A stretch of 64,000 nucleotides of DNA, taken from assembly GCF_004367745.1 (NCBI RefSeq), contig NZ_CP037993.1:1922001-1986000 (forward strand), written 5' to 3'. The DNA is from Herbaspirillum huttiense. Its GTDB lineage: Bacteria > Pseudomonadota > Gammaproteobacteria > Burkholderiales > Burkholderiaceae_D. Under the pieces are notes generated by a model. The model ran no database searches. It had not been told where the DNA came from and saw only the letters and a program-made list of their open reading frames with translations. Below are positions 34,212 through 43,681 of the stretch, one piece after another (position 1 is the stretch's first letter; every line of letters begins with the position of its first letter). The position numbers were made by a program, and so were the translations under genes.

Positions 34212-35750
34212 TTACTTGCCGGCTGCGCGCTGGCCGCCATGGGTCAGGGCCGACGGACGCGGACCACCCTGGCGTTGCGGCTGACCGGCACTGCGCGGCT
34301 GGCCATTGGCATTGGCCGGCTTGGGTGCGCGGTTGGCATTGTTGCCGCCGTTGCCACCATTGCCGCCACCATTGCCACGTCCACCCTGGCCACGGGCGGC
34401 ATTGCCGTTACCGTTGCCATTGCCATTGGCTGCCGCGCGCGGCTTGGCTGCCTGGCCATGGCCGGCGTTGCCGCCAGCCGGCTTCGGTGCCGCCGCATTG
34501 CCGTTGCCGGCGGGTTTGCGCGGAGCGCTGCGCTGGCCACCGCGTCCGCCACCGTTCTGGTGACGGCCCTGGCCGCTGCGCAGCTGGATCGGCTGCGGCT
34601 TGGCGGTCGGGTCCGGTTCGAAACCGGCGATCACTTCGACCGGGATCTCGCGCTTGATGAAGCGCTCGATGTCGTGCAGCAGGTCGCGTTCATCCACGCA
34701 GACCAGCGACACGGCTTCACCGGTGGCGCCAGCGCGGCCAGTACGGCCGATGCGGTGGACGTAGTCTTCCGGCACGTTGGGCAGGTCATAGTTGACCACG
34801 TGCGGCAGTTGGTCGATGTCGATGCCACGGGCAGCGATGTCGGTGGCGATCAGGGCGGTCAGCTTGCCGTCCTTGAATTCGGCCAGGGCCTTGGTGCGGG
34901 CCGACTGGCTCTTGTTGCCGTGGATTGCCATGGCGGTGATGCCGTCGCGGGCCAGTTGCTCGACCAGCTTGTTGGCGCCGTGCTTGGTGCGGGTGAAGAC
35001 CAGCACCTGTTTCCACTGGTGGGTCTTGATCAGGTGCGCCAGCATCGGGTGCTTCTTGTCGCGGTCGACCGGGTGGATCTTCTGGGTGATCACTTCCACT
35101 GTGGAGTTGCGGCGTGCCACTTCGATCAGGGCCGGGTTGTTCAGCAGGCTGTCGGCCAGCTTCTTGATCTCGTCGGCGAAGGTGGCCGAGAACAGCAGGT
35201 TCTGGCGCTTGGGCGGCAGGGCGGCCAGCACCTTGCGGATGTCGCGGATGAAGCCCATGTCCAGCATGCGGTCGGCTTCGTCCAGCACCAGGATCTGGAT
35301 GTGCTGCAGGTTCACGGTGCCTTGCTGCATGTGGTCCAGCAGGCGGCCAGGGGTGGCCACCAGGATGTCGACGCCGCGCTTCAACAGGGTGATCTGCGGA
35401 TTGATGCCGACGCCGCCGAAGATGCAGGCGGAGGTCAGCGGCAGATACTTGCCGTACTGGCGCACGCTTTCTTCGACCTGGGCGGCCAGTTCGCGGGTGG
35501 GCGCCAGGATCAGCGCGCGGATGGGCAGGTGGCCGTTGATTTTCTGGCGCGGCATGGCCGACAGGCGTTGCAGCAGCGGCAGGGTGAAGCCGGCGGTCTT
35601 GCCGGTGCCGGTCTGGGCGCCGGCCAGCAGGTCACCACCGGAAAGTACGGCGGGAACGGCTTGAGCCTGAATCGGGGTAGGGGAGGTATAGCCTTGTTCG
35701 GAAACGGCACGAACGATTTCGTCGGACAAGCCGAGCGCGGAAAATGACAT
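34212..35750 (-). CDS. rhlE: DEAD-box ATP-dependent RNA helicase, RhlE type
   Basis: A 512-residue helicase. Q motif [14 protein letters not shown], Walker A AQTGTGKT, motif Ia [10 protein letters not shown], motif [15 protein letters not shown], motif III SATF, motif [11 protein letters not shown] and motif [12 protein letters not shown] are all present. The core ends near residue 375, followed by a long basic tail of Gly/Asn/Ala/Pro-rich low complexity ([20 protein letters not shown]), typical of RhlE and likely to bind RNA or drive condensation. RhlE acts in ribosome assembly and RNA turnover. Confidence 0.93.
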   Translation of the reverse strand: MSFSALGLSDEIVRAVSEQGYTSPTPIQAQAVPAVLSGGDLLAGAQTGTGKTAGFTLPLLQRLSAMPRQKINGHLPIRALILAPTRELAAQVEESVRQYGKYLPLTSACIFGGVGINPQITLLKRGVDILVATPGRLLDHMQQGTVNLQHIQILVLDEADRMLDMGFIRDIRKVLAALPPKRQNLLFSATFADEIKKLADSLLNNPALIEVARRNSTVEVITQKIHPVDRDKKHPMLAHLIKTHQWKQVLVFTRTKHGANKLVEQLARDGITAMAIHGNKSQSARTKALAEFKDGKLTALIATDIAARGIDIDQLPHVVNYDLPNVPEDYVHRIGRTGRAGATGEAVSLVCVDERDLLHDIERFIKREIPVEVIAGFEPDPTAKPQPIQLRSGQGRHQNGGGRGGQRSAPRKPAGNGNAAAPKPAGGNAGHGQAAKPRAAANGNGNGNGNAARGQGGRGNGGGNGGNGGNNANRAPKPANANGQPRSAGQPQRQGGPRPSALTHGGQRAAGK

Positions 35751-35922
35751 GAGACTCTGAAATTGGGTTTGGCCTGTGGCCCCGTGAGGGCGCCAGTCGC
35801 AGGCAAACGGGTTGGAACTTGAGGAGGGCGCGGACTTGACTGGCTATACGCCGCGCAGGCCGCAGTATAACAGCGCAGCCCGCGCACCAAGGGAATTATT
35901 TTGAGGAAGCGTGAGGCTCAGC

Positions 35923-36678
35923 TCATCCTTGTTGCTGCGCCAAAAAGCGCAGCACGTGCGGCAAAACCAGCGCGCTTTGCATCAGCCCGCCGAAGTGCGT
36001 CACCCCCGGCAAGCTGACGAATTCACCCTGCGGCAACAGCTTCGCCGTGCGCTGGACGGCCGCATGGCGCGCATCGGCATCGCCACAGAAGAGCAGGCAG
36101 GGCAGGTCCATGCGGGTCAGCAGGTCTTCCTGCGAGGGGCGCGGCTGCTGGGCGGCAGCGGCCAGTGCCACCAGGTCGTTGGCGCGGATGAGCATCTTCA
36201 CCTGCGGCGAGATCTGCTCGTCGAGCAGGCCTTCGAAGGTGGCGATGAAGGCCTCCGGATCGCGTCCGTCGATGCCATGGAATCCATCCCAGCTGCGATC
36301 TTCATAGGGATGGGCTGCGCCCAGGATGAGGCTGCGCAGGCGCTGCGGCGCATGGCGCACCAGGCCGTAGCCGACCCAGCCGCCCAGCGAATAACCGAAG
36401 AAATGGGCGCGCTCGATACCGGCGGCATCCAGCACCGCGAGGGCATCGCGGCAGCGCTGCACCTGGGTATAGGCGGCGGGATCGTGCGGCTTGTCGCTTT
36501 GACCGTGGCCCAGTGCGTCGAAGAGGATGACCTGGAAATGCTCGCGCAGCACCTCCGTGAAGCCGAAGAAGCGCCAGGCTTCCAGGCTGCTGGTGAAACC
36601 GTGGTGCAGGAGCAGGGGCGGGCCGTTGCCCTCGATCTGGTAGTGGATCTTGCGGTGGTCGCTGAGGGCAAAGGGCAT
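35923..36678 (-). CDS. Alpha/beta fold hydrolase
   Basis: A 251-residue cytoplasmic hydrolase: oxyanion segment LLLHHGFTSSLEAW, LFDALGHGQSDKP, nucleophile elbow FFGYSLGGWVGYG, acid region LLFCGDADARH, and catalytic histidine in GVTHFGGL. It resembles PcaD/RutD-like hydrolases, but the substrate cannot be assigned. A VOC-family gene lies 30 bp upstream on the same strand, so the two may be co-transcribed. The 172 bases between it and rhlE hold the rhlE promoter. Confidence 0.88.
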   Translation of the reverse strand: MPFALSDHRKIHYQIEGNGPPLLLHHGFTSSLEAWRFFGFTEVLREHFQVILFDALGHGQSDKPHDPAAYTQVQRCRDALAVLDAAGIERAHFFGYSLGGWVGYGLVRHAPQRLRSLILGAAHPYEDRSWDGFHGIDGRDPEAFIATFEGLLDEQISPQVKMLIRANDLVALAAAAQQPRPSQEDLLTRMDLPCLLFCGDADARHAAVQRTAKLLPQGEFVSLPGVTHFGGLMQSALVLPHVLRFLAQQQG

Positions 36679-36708
36679 GTGTATGCGTGCAGGGTTGGTC
36701 AGGTTGGG

Positions 36709-37233
36709 TCAGTTCTTCTCGTCGGCCAGCTTCTTGCAGCGGCGCGCCAGCATCTCGCGCGAGCGCGCGCAGATTTCTTCATTGCTGAGGTCTTCGATAT
36801 GCGTGGCGATCGACCATACATGGCCAAAAGGATCGCGCAGCGTGCCGGAGCGATCACCGTAGAACTGGTTCTGAACGGGGCGCAGCTGTACTGCACCTGC
36901 GGCCAGCGCCTGGCTGAAGACAGCATCGACATCGGCCACGTAGACCAGCAGGCTCACGCCTGCGCCGCCCAGGGTCTGGGGGCTGAGGAAACCGAGTTCG
37001 GGATGTTCGTCGGCCAGCATCACGCGGGCATTGCCGATCTGGATCTCTGCGTGCCAGACCTTGCCGTGCGGACCGTCGAGCCGCATGATCTCGGCCGCGT
37101 CGAAAGCACGCCGGTAGAAGGCGATGGCCTCGGCGGATGTCTTGACGATCAGGTAGGGGGTGACGCTGTGGTAGCCGGGTGGCAACGCGCAAGTGGCCTG
37201 GTCGTTGCTGGCTTGCTGGGAAGGAAGGTTCAT
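36709..37233 (-). CDS. VOC/glyoxalase-like protein (PhnB-type)
   Basis: A 174-residue protein of the vicinal-oxygen-chelate fold: SVTPYLIVKTSAEAIAFYRR with AFDAAEIMR in the first beta-alpha-beta unit, and LVYVADVDAVFSQALAAGA then YGDRSGTLRDPFGHVWSIAT in the second. The DPFGHxW ending is characteristic of PhnB-like family members, which include uncharacterised proteins and bleomycin-resistance relatives. The C-terminal helix (LSNEEICARSREMLARRCKK) is an extension. Function unassigned. Confidence 0.88.
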   Translation of the reverse strand: MNLPSQQASNDQATCALPPGYHSVTPYLIVKTSAEAIAFYRRAFDAAEIMRLDGPHGKVWHAEIQIGNARVMLADEHPELGFLSPQTLGGAGVSLLVYVADVDAVFSQALAAGAVQLRPVQNQFYGDRSGTLRDPFGHVWSIATHIEDLSNEEICARSREMLARRCKKLADEKN

Positions 37234-37328
37234 GTCGTCTCCTCGGTCTGCGCCGGTAGCCGCACTATAGCAGCAATGCCGGACGCAATGAGGAGACGGT
37301 TTGTTGCAGGAGAAACGATCCGGCTGAA

Positions 37329-38126
37329 TCAGGCGAATTCAGACAGCAGGTTCACTTGCTGCGCGAAGATCTTCGGGCTGCCGGCGATGACGTCGCCCTT
37401 GTAGAGATAGTCGGAGTCGCCCTTGAAGGTGCCCACGATACCGCCCGCTTCGGTCACCAGCAGGGAGCCGGCGGCGATGTCCCAGGGCTTCAGGCCCTTC
37501 TCGAAGAAGCCGTCCAGGCGGCCGGCGGCCACATAGGCCAGGTCCAGGGCAGCGGCACCCGGACGGCGCAGGCCGGCGCTGTGCTCGGTCATGACCTTGA
37601 ACATCTTGACGTATTCGTTCAGGCCATCCAGATCGCGGAAGGGGAAGCCGGTACCGATCAGGGCATCGGCGATCTTGTCGCGCTTGCCCACGCGGATGCG
37701 CTTTTCGTTCAGGTAGGCACCTGCACCCTTGGAGGCGGTGAAGAGGTCGTTGCGGGTCGGGTCATAGACCACCGCCTGGGTGATGATGCCGCGCTGCTGC
37801 AGGGCGATCGAGACGCAGTACTGCGGGAAGCCGTGGATGAAGTTGGTGGTGCCGTCCAGGGGATCGATGATCCAGACGTTTTCGTTTTCATCGTGCAGGT
37901 TGTCGGACGCACCCGATTCCTCGGCCAGGATGGCGTGGTCGGGGTAGGCGTTCTTGAGCACGTCGATGATCGCATCCTCGGCTGCCTTGTCCACCTCGGT
38001 GACGAAGTCGTTGTGCGACTTCTTCGACACTTTCAGCAGCGACACGTCGAAGGACGCGCGGTTGATGATGGTAGCGGCGCGGCGGGCTGCCTTGATCGCC
38101 GTATTGAGCATGGGTGGGATGATCAT
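37329..38126 (-). CDS. suhB: Inositol-1-monophosphatase (SuhB)
   Basis: A 265-residue phosphatase. Metal-binding motif [20 protein letters not shown], the earlier ILAEESGA with the catalytic Glu, and the C-terminal [19 protein letters not shown] are all intact. Besides hydrolysing inositol phosphates, SuhB in bacteria joins the rRNA transcription antitermination complex. The chosen start gives [16 protein letters not shown], parallel to MHPMLNIAVRAAR in E. coli; 38111 is an alternative. It is divergent from trmJ, the usual suhB/trmJ arrangement. Confidence 0.93.
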   Translation of the reverse strand: MIIPPMLNTAIKAARRAATIINRASFDVSLLKVSKKSHNDFVTEVDKAAEDAIIDVLKNAYPDHAILAEESGASDNLHDENENVWIIDPLDGTTNFIHGFPQYCVSIALQQRGIITQAVVYDPTRNDLFTASKGAGAYLNEKRIRVGKRDKIADALIGTGFPFRDLDGLNEYVKMFKVMTEHSAGLRRPGAAALDLAYVAAGRLDGFFEKGLKPWDIAAGSLLVTEAGGIVGTFKGDSDYLYKGDVIAGSPKIFAQQVNLLSEFA

Positions 38127-38444
38127 TCCGATGGTTCCGTTAAAATTGCGGCCACCGAAGACGATGGCTGCGTTGCTCATCGTCGCCATGGCCGACCAGC
38201 CAGCCTTCCGCGACAAGCATGCGGAACAGCTGGCCAGGCGAAACCCGGCAGTCAAACCAGTGCGACGATGAAATTAATGAGCGTTGCGCCGCCCGCGGCT
38301 GTTATGCTTGCGGGTTTGCCAGGCAGTCCAGGGGCAGTGGCGTCGGTCAAGTCGGCGAACAAAGTCGACCTGGGTTGACAGCCTTGCTGCAATATTGGCG
38401 TTTTGCCAACATCTGATCCTGGGGCGCGAATCCCGCTATTTTAA

Positions 38445-39272
38445 ATGAACAAGCAAGTGTCAGGACAATCTCTTTTCAGCCGTTTGCGTTTCGTGCTGGT
38501 CAATACCAGCAGTCCCGGCAACATTGGCTCGGCCGCACGGGCCATCAAGACCATGGGCTTTTCGGAGCTGGTGCTGGTCAATCCGCGCTTTCCGGACGCG
38601 GTGAAGGAAGATGAAGCCATTGCCTTCGCCAGTGGTGCGCTGGATGTGTTGCAAAATGCACGCATCGTCGGCAGCGTGGAAGAAGCGTTGCAGGGATGCA
38701 ACTTCGCCGCTGCCGTCAGTGCCCGTTTGCGCGAATTCTCGCCGCCGGTGGTCTCGCCGCGCGAGCTGGCGGGGCAGCTGTCGCGTGATACCGGCTTGAA
38801 TGCCGCCCTGTTGTTCGGCAATGAACGGTTTGGCCTGCCCAATGAGGTGGTGCAGAAGTGCAATGCCTTGCTCAATATCCCTGCCAATCCGGACTATTCC
38901 TCGCTGAACCTGTCGCAGGCGGTGCAGGTGCTGGCTTATGAATGCCGCATGACCGAGCTGGAACTGCAGGGTGGCCCCATGCAGACCAGTGGCGATGCAC
39001 GCGCGCCGGGCGAGGTGGGTTTCCATGGGCAGAGTGCCAGCGTGGCCGAGATCGAGGGCATGTTCGCGCATCTGGAACAGGCGCTGGTGGCCATCGATTT
39101 CCTCAATCCCGACAATCCCAAGAAGCTGATGCCGCGCTTGAAACGCATGTTCTCGCGCGCCCAGCTGGAGACCGAAGAGGTCAACATCCTGCGCGGCATC
39201 GCCCGTCAGATACTGGAACCGAAGCAGGCCAAGGCCGGCCGGCAAGAACAAAACGAACAAGGAGAAGGCTGA
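38445..39272 (+). CDS. trmJ: tRNA (cytidine/uridine-2'-O-)-methyltransferase TrmJ
   Basis: A 275-residue SPOUT methyltransferase that methylates the ribose at position 32 of tRNA anticodon loops. Family segments: FVLVNTSSPGNIGSAARAIK, KTMGFSELVLVNPRFPDA, ALLFGNERFGLPNEVVQKCN and the knot region IPANPDYSSLNLSQAVQVLA. It is divergent from suhB and the stop is one base from the next gene, so it is co-transcribed with the pseudouridine synthase, giving an RNA-modification pair. Confidence 0.93.
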   Translation: MNKQVSGQSLFSRLRFVLVNTSSPGNIGSAARAIKTMGFSELVLVNPRFPDAVKEDEAIAFASGALDVLQNARIVGSVEEALQGCNFAAAVSARLREFSPPVVSPRELAGQLSRDTGLNAALLFGNERFGLPNEVVQKCNALLNIPANPDYSSLNLSQAVQVLAYECRMTELELQGGPMQTSGDARAPGEVGFHGQSASVAEIEGMFAHLEQALVAIDFLNPDNPKKLMPRLKRMFSRAQLETEEVNILRGIARQILEPKQAKAGRQEQNEQGEG

Positions 39273-39273
39273 C

Positions 39274-39996
39274 ATGGCCAAGCTGACCCTGGACCGCATC
39301 CTGCAATCGCAGGGTTTTGGTTCGCGCAAATATTGCCGCGAGCTCATCGAGGATGGTGAAGTGTCCATCAATGGCGAGGTAGTGGATGATTACCGCGCCA
39401 CACCCGATACCAATGGCCTGGTGCTGACCATCTTCGAGGAAGAGTGGGAATACCGCGAGCACGTCTACATCGCCATCAACAAGCCGCAGAACATCGAATG
39501 CTCGCGCAAGCCCAGCCACCACCCGGGCGTGCTGACGCTGCTGCCGGAACAGTTCACCTGGCGCGACGTGCAGCCGGTGGGCCGGCTGGATCACGATACG
39601 ACCGGTTTGCTGCTGATGTCGGATGATGGTGCTTTCATTCACGCGCAGTCCTCGCCCAAGCGCCACGTACCCAAGGTGTATGCCGCCACCACCGCCGAGC
39701 CGGTGACCGAGGCCCTGATCGCGCAACTGAAGGCCGGTGTGCAACTGCATGATGAGCCGGCACCGCTGGCCGCGACCCGTTGCCGCCAACTGGGTGAGAA
39801 CCTGCTGGAAATCGTGCTGGAGCAGGGCAAGTATCACCAGGTCAAGCGCATGCTCGCCGCCGCCGGCAATCATTGCAGTGCCTTGCGGCGTACCGCCATC
39901 GGCGGCTTGCAGCTGGAGGCGTTGGAACTGGAAGAAGGGGAGTGGACTTATCTGGATGCGGAGCAGATGGCCTTGCTGGTGCCGGATGCGGAGTGA
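39274..39996 (+). CDS. RsuA-type rRNA pseudouridine synthase
   Basis: A 240-residue enzyme with an N-terminal S4 domain (LDRILQSQGFGSRKYCRELI, then EDGEVSINGEVV) and the RsuA/RluB catalytic region VGRLDHDTTGLLLMSDDG, where the Asp of RLD is the nucleophile; QGKYHQVKRMLAAAGNHCSA is also diagnostic. It probably makes pseudouridine 516 in 16S rRNA like RsuA, but other members modify 23S rRNA, so the target is not fixed. It starts one base after trmJ. Confidence 0.9.
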   Translation: MAKLTLDRILQSQGFGSRKYCRELIEDGEVSINGEVVDDYRATPDTNGLVLTIFEEEWEYREHVYIAINKPQNIECSRKPSHHPGVLTLLPEQFTWRDVQPVGRLDHDTTGLLLMSDDGAFIHAQSSPKRHVPKVYAATTAEPVTEALIAQLKAGVQLHDEPAPLAATRCRQLGENLLEIVLEQGKYHQVKRMLAAAGNHCSALRRTAIGGLQLEALELEEGEWTYLDAEQMALLVPDAE

Positions 39997-40004
39997 ACGA
40001 CAGT

Positions 40005-40319
40005 TCAGTGGCGCAGCGCTTCTGCTGACATGGTGCGCCGCTCGTGCAGCACCCGCAGAAGACTGAAAACTTCATCCTGCACGCGATAAAACAGAAGATA
40101 AGGGAAGTGATCCAGCTGCCACATCCGCAGCGAACGATCCGGCAGCAGGTGGGCATAGCGTCGTGAGCCCATGCCGGGTTGCCGGGTCAGGTTGTGCAGA
40201 GTGTGGGTGAGCTCGTCGTTGAAACGTTCTCCCAAGGCAGACGAAAGCTCAGCGTAATAATCGGAGATGAAGAGAATGTCGCGTTGCGCGACCAGAGACA
40301 GGCGGATGCGCATGCGCAA
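40005..40319 (-). CDS. RelE/ParE superfamily toxin
   Basis: A 104-residue basic protein: LSLVAQRDILFISDYYAEL at the N-terminus (ParE-type), LTRQPGMGSRRYAHLLPDRS in the middle and YLLFYRVQDEVFSLLRVLHE at the end, the classic ParE core strand and helix. ParE toxins poison DNA gyrase, RelE toxins cleave ribosome-bound mRNA; this sequence is closer to ParE. It lies three bases after the antitoxin gene and would be co-translated with it. Confidence 0.88.
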   Translation of the reverse strand: MRMRIRLSLVAQRDILFISDYYAELSSALGERFNDELTHTLHNLTRQPGMGSRRYAHLLPDRSLRMWQLDHFPYLLFYRVQDEVFSLLRVLHERRTMSAEALRH

Positions 40320-40322
40320 CCA

Positions 40323-40523
40323 TCAAGCTTTGGTACGGATACGCTCGCGCAGTTGACTGGCGAGGTCGTCGATGGCGATATCGATGGAAGGGCTGGCGTG
40401 CAGGCCTTCCTCGATCAGCGCCAGAAGGCTTTGCTCTTCTTGAGTCTGCGGGCCGAGGGCAGACGGGCCGGCTTCACGGGCCTGGGAATACTTGTCGGCG
40501 AGGGGGCGGGTATGGGAAGTCAT
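40323..40523 (-). CDS. Antitoxin of the ParE-type module
   Basis: A 66-residue acidic protein immediately before the toxin on the same strand, in the normal antitoxin-first order. No clear ribbon-helix-helix is visible; the C-terminal helix (IDDLASQLRERIRTKA) probably wraps the toxin. It is short for ParD, so the DNA-binding N-terminus may be reduced and autoregulation weak. Identity rests mainly on position and size. Confidence 0.75.
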   Translation of the reverse strand: MTSHTRPLADKYSQAREAGPSALGPQTQEEQSLLALIEEGLHASPSIDIAIDDLASQLRERIRTKA

Positions 40524-40628
40524 CTGGCGATTATAGGCGTGGCGATTGCCGGATCGTCGCCCAAGATTGCCGCGAGGGTGATCTTTCCGTTTTTACCGAA
40601 TTTCTTCTGCCCATCCCCTCGCATCAAT

Positions 40629-41558
40629 TCAATGCCGCGCGTCGCTCGCCTCGCTCGCGCCACCCACATCGGCCACGAACAGCTGGGCGCAGTCCACCGC
40701 ATCGAACTCGTAATGCTGGCCGCAGAAATCGCAGTCAATGGCCAGTTTTTCCATCTGTGACAAGGCTTCAGCCACTTCTTCCTGGCCCAGCATCTTGAGC
40801 ATGTTGCCAACCTTCTCGCGCGAGCAGGAGCAGTGGAATTGCGGATGCACCGGATCGAAGACGCGGATGGTCTGTTCCCAGAACAGCCGATGCATCAGCG
40901 TGGCGATATCGGTGGAAAGCAGTTCTTCGCGCTTGAGGGTATCGCCCAGCATGACCATGTGGTTCCAGTCTTCCAGCTCGCCTTCCGGCTTGACGGTCGG
41001 GGCCGCATTGCCGCCGATGGACGGCAGCTTCTGCAGCAGCAGGCCGCGCGAGACCTTTTCATCGGCTGCCAGCCACAGCTTGGTATCGAGCTGTTCGGAG
41101 CGCAGCATGTAATTCTCGATGACGGTGGCTACGCTCTCGCCATCCAGCGGGACCACGCCCTGGTAGGCTTGCTGGCCGGGCAGCTTGTCCTTGGGGTCGA
41201 GGGTGATGACGAAGCGGCCGTTGCCATTGGCATTGACCAGATCGGTCAGCGTTGCATCGTCAGCGATCTCGGCATCATCGGACAGCTTGGCGGTAGCGCG
41301 CAGTTGCAGTTCGGAGTCGCACTCGACCACCAGCAGCTTGACCGGGCCGTCGCCATGGATCTGCATGACGATCATGCCGTTGAACTTCAGGTTGGCCGAC
41401 AGCAGGGCGGACGCCGCCAGCATCTCGCCCAGCAGCGTGCGCACCGCGACCGGATAGTCACGGCGGGCTTGCACCTGGCGCCAGGTGTCCGAAATCTCGA
41501 CCAGCTCGCCGCGAACGGGCGCGTTGTCGACCAGGAATTTTTGCAGCGTGTCTTTCAT
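40629..41558 (-). CDS. hslO: Redox-regulated chaperone Hsp33
   Basis: A 309-residue cytoplasmic holdase activated by oxidation. The C-terminal zinc site is intact: CSCSREKVGNML (C-x-C) and CDFCGQHYEF (C-x-x-C). The N-terminal domain contains LLGEMLAASALLSANLKFNG and IQIHGDGP-type VMQIHGDGPVKLLVVE. Oxidation releases zinc and forms disulfides, exposing the client-binding linker. It is 20 bp after the gamma-carbonic anhydrase gene on the same strand. Confidence 0.94.
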   Translation of the reverse strand: MKDTLQKFLVDNAPVRGELVEISDTWRQVQARRDYPVAVRTLLGEMLAASALLSANLKFNGMIVMQIHGDGPVKLLVVECDSELQLRATAKLSDDAEIADDATLTDLVNANGNGRFVITLDPKDKLPGQQAYQGVVPLDGESVATVIENYMLRSEQLDTKLWLAADEKVSRGLLLQKLPSIGGNAAPTVKPEGELEDWNHMVMLGDTLKREELLSTDIATLMHRLFWEQTIRVFDPVHPQFHCSCSREKVGNMLKMLGQEEVAEALSQMEKLAIDCDFCGQHYEFDAVDCAQLFVADVGGASEASDARH

Positions 41559-41578
41559 CGTTTCCTTTGCTTGACCGC

Positions 41579-42103
41579 TCAGGCAATGCGCTTGAGCTGG
41601 GTGTTGAACTGTTGCGCGCGCTGCACGTAGCTGTCGGTGCCAGCCCGCATGCGCGCGATATCTTCTTCACTCAACTGGCGAACCGCCTTGGCAGGTGCAC
41701 CGATGATCAGGGAGTTGTCGGGAAACTCCTTGCCTTCGGTCACCAGGGCACCGGCTCCGACCAGGCAGTTCTTGCCGATCCGGGCACCGTTGAGCACCAC
41801 CGCCTGGATGCCGATCAGCGCGCCCTCGCCAATGGTGCAGCCATGCAGCATGGCCTGGTGTCCTACGGTGACGTTCTTGCCGATCACCATCGGATAGCCA
41901 TGATCGGTATGCAATACCGCACCTTCCTGCACATTGCTGTTCTCACCAATGGTGATGAGCTCGTTGTCGCCACGGATGGCGACGTTGAACCAGACACTGG
42001 AATGGGCTTCCATCCTGACCTTGCCCACCACCGTGGACGACTCGGCCACGAAGGCGGTCTCGTGGATCTCGGGAATGTCCTGCGCCAATTGGTAGATCGC
42101 CAT
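41579..42103 (-). CDS. Gamma-class carbonic anhydrase family protein
   Basis: A 174-residue left-handed beta-helix protein with hexapeptide repeats. The metal-ligand region is SVWFNVAIRGD, then TDHGYPMVIGKNVTVGHQAM with LHGC, carrying the three histidines of the gamma-CA site. Relatives (YrdA, PaaY, CaiE) include carbonic anhydrases and thioesterases, so activity is not certain. It is first of a two-gene unit with hslO. Confidence 0.9.
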   Translation of the reverse strand: MAIYQLAQDIPEIHETAFVAESSTVVGKVRMEAHSSVWFNVAIRGDNELITIGENSNVQEGAVLHTDHGYPMVIGKNVTVGHQAMLHGCTIGEGALIGIQAVVLNGARIGKNCLVGAGALVTEGKEFPDNSLIIGAPAKAVRQLSEEDIARMRAGTDSYVQRAQQFNTQLKRIA

Positions 42104-42255
42104 AATAAAATTGTCTCCTCGTTACCTGCTGGTCGGTGGATGGTGCCGGGCTTGTTTGCCTTGTCCTTGTCTTGCAAGATTGGACATTTATCTTCATATG
42201 GTGGCAAAGCCGGCGTCCTCAACCGCGTATTTTACCTTCCCTGAAAGTCAGTTCC

Positions 42256-43101
42256 TTGGATCACGTCTCGTCCCCAGATGAAGTCTTTTCATTCACCCAC
42301 GTGCGTAGCGCCGCGTTGTCTTGCCTGAAAGAAATGCATCCCGCCGTCAAGTGCAGTTCCGTGCGGGCCTTGCGTGCCGCCTGGCAGGCCGATCAGTTAG
42401 CGCTGGAAACCGATGACCTGGCCGCCGCCGAATCCGGCAGCGGCATTCCTGGCCGCCCGGCGCGGCCCGAGCTGGTTTCTCCGCTGCAGGTGAAGCATCG
42501 TTCCATGGGCACGCCAGAGGGCAGGGCAGCACTGATCCATGCGCTGGCGCATATCGAGTTCAATGCCATCAACCTGGCGCTGGATGCGGTCTGGCGCTTC
42601 GCCGGCATGCCCCGCGAGTTCTATGATGACTGGCTGCAGGTGGCCGATGAGGAAGCCTATCACTTCAGCTTGCTGGCCGATCACCTGAGGACCTTGGGTC
42701 ACGACTACGGTGACTTCACCGCCCACAATGCCCTGTGGGACATGGCTGAATCTACCAAGGATGACGTCCTGGCCCGCATCGCCCTGGTCCCGCGCACGCT
42801 GGAAGCGCGCGGGCTGGATGCCGCCCCGCCGGTACGCGCCAAGCTGGCGCAGGCGGGCGACCTGGCGGCCGCCGAGATCCTGGACATCATCATGCGTGAC
42901 GAAGTCGGTCATGTGCTGATCGGCAATCGCTGGTTCAACTGGCTGTGCGAGCAGCGCCAGCTGGACCCGGTGACGACTTTCGCCGAATTGTGTCAGCGCC
43001 ATCGTGCACCGCCTTTGCGTGGCCCCTTCAATCTGGAAGCGCGGCGCGCGGCCGGCTTTTCGGAAGAGGAAATGCTGATGTTCAGCGATGTTTCGCGATG
43101 A
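42256..43101 (+). CDS. DUF455 ferritin-like protein
   Basis: A protein of about 281 residues with a ferritin-like four-helix bundle: HALAHIEFNAINLALDAVWR (E-x-x-H metal-ligand type), WLQVADEEAYHFSLLADHLR, and ILDIIMRDEVGHVLIGNRWF. Glu and His residues in these helices would bind a di-iron centre. The family is uncharacterised and distantly related to tRNA hydroxylase MiaE. The start is uncertain: the frame is open from 42136 and the first in-family ATG (42334) cuts off the VRSAALSCL segment, so a TTG at 42256 or GTG at 42301 is more likely. Confidence 0.85.
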   Translation: MDHVSSPDEVFSFTHVRSAALSCLKEMHPAVKCSSVRALRAAWQADQLALETDDLAAAESGSGIPGRPARPELVSPLQVKHRSMGTPEGRAALIHALAHIEFNAINLALDAVWRFAGMPREFYDDWLQVADEEAYHFSLLADHLRTLGHDYGDFTAHNALWDMAESTKDDVLARIALVPRTLEARGLDAAPPVRAKLAQAGDLAAAEILDIIMRDEVGHVLIGNRWFNWLCEQRQLDPVTTFAELCQRHRAPPLRGPFNLEARRAAGFSEEEMLMFSDVSR

Positions 43102-43225
43102 TCGACGGATTTGCAAGAAATGTAAGCAAATTTGGCAGCGGCAGGCCGACACATGCTGCTGTGCTATCTTCACCTCGAATCCCGACAGATCGGGATCGTC
43201 AAATATGAACGGAAAGGATGAGAAC

Positions 43226-43573
43226 ATGAACAAGATGTCCAAACTGCTGGCTGGTGTTGCTGTGAGCGTGGCCGCCATTACCCTGCTGGCGGCCTGCCAG
43301 AAGAAGGAAGAACCGGGTCCGGCCGAAGCGCTGGGCAAGAAGATCGACGGTGCCGTGCAGGATGCCGGCAAGAAGCTTGATGAAGTGACCGGCCAGACCA
43401 AGGATCAGGCCGCTGAATCCGGCTCCAAGCTCGATGGCGCGCTGGACAAGGCCAAGGCCGACGCCAAGGAAGCCTACGAAAAGACCAAGGAAGGTGCCAA
43501 GGATCTGGCGCAGAAGACCGGTGAAAAGGTGGAAGAGGCCGGGCAGAAGCTCCAGGACGCTTCCAAGAAGTAA
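43226..43573 (+). CDS. Small lipoprotein with LEA-like amphipathic repeats
   Basis: A 115-residue lipoprotein: signal helix LLAGVAVSVAAITLLAAC with lipobox LAAC at residues 28-31. The mature part is almost all charged or Ala-rich 11-residue-like repeats (GKKIDGAVQDAGKKLDEV; KAKADAKEAYEKTKEGAKDL), resembling late-embryogenesis-abundant and YtxH/CsbD-like stress proteins. It probably forms a long amphipathic helix on the envelope. Start 43226 has AAGGATGAG just upstream. No enzymatic role is visible. Confidence 0.85.
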   Translation: MNKMSKLLAGVAVSVAAITLLAACQKKEEPGPAEALGKKIDGAVQDAGKKLDEVTGQTKDQAAESGSKLDGALDKAKADAKEAYEKTKEGAKDLAQKTGEKVEEAGQKLQDASKK

Positions 43574-43681
43574 GTCCGTTGAGGGTGCAGCCGGTGGCTG
43601 CGTCCTGGTTGTCACCGAGATGCCGTCCCGCGCTTCGTGCCGGGGCGGCATTTTGCTTTGCGGGGTCCGCGAGCGCCTGCG

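Noticed and set aside
34182..35747. 521-codon plus-strand frame
   Set aside because: Opposite strand of rhlE; the helicase motifs decide the coding strand.
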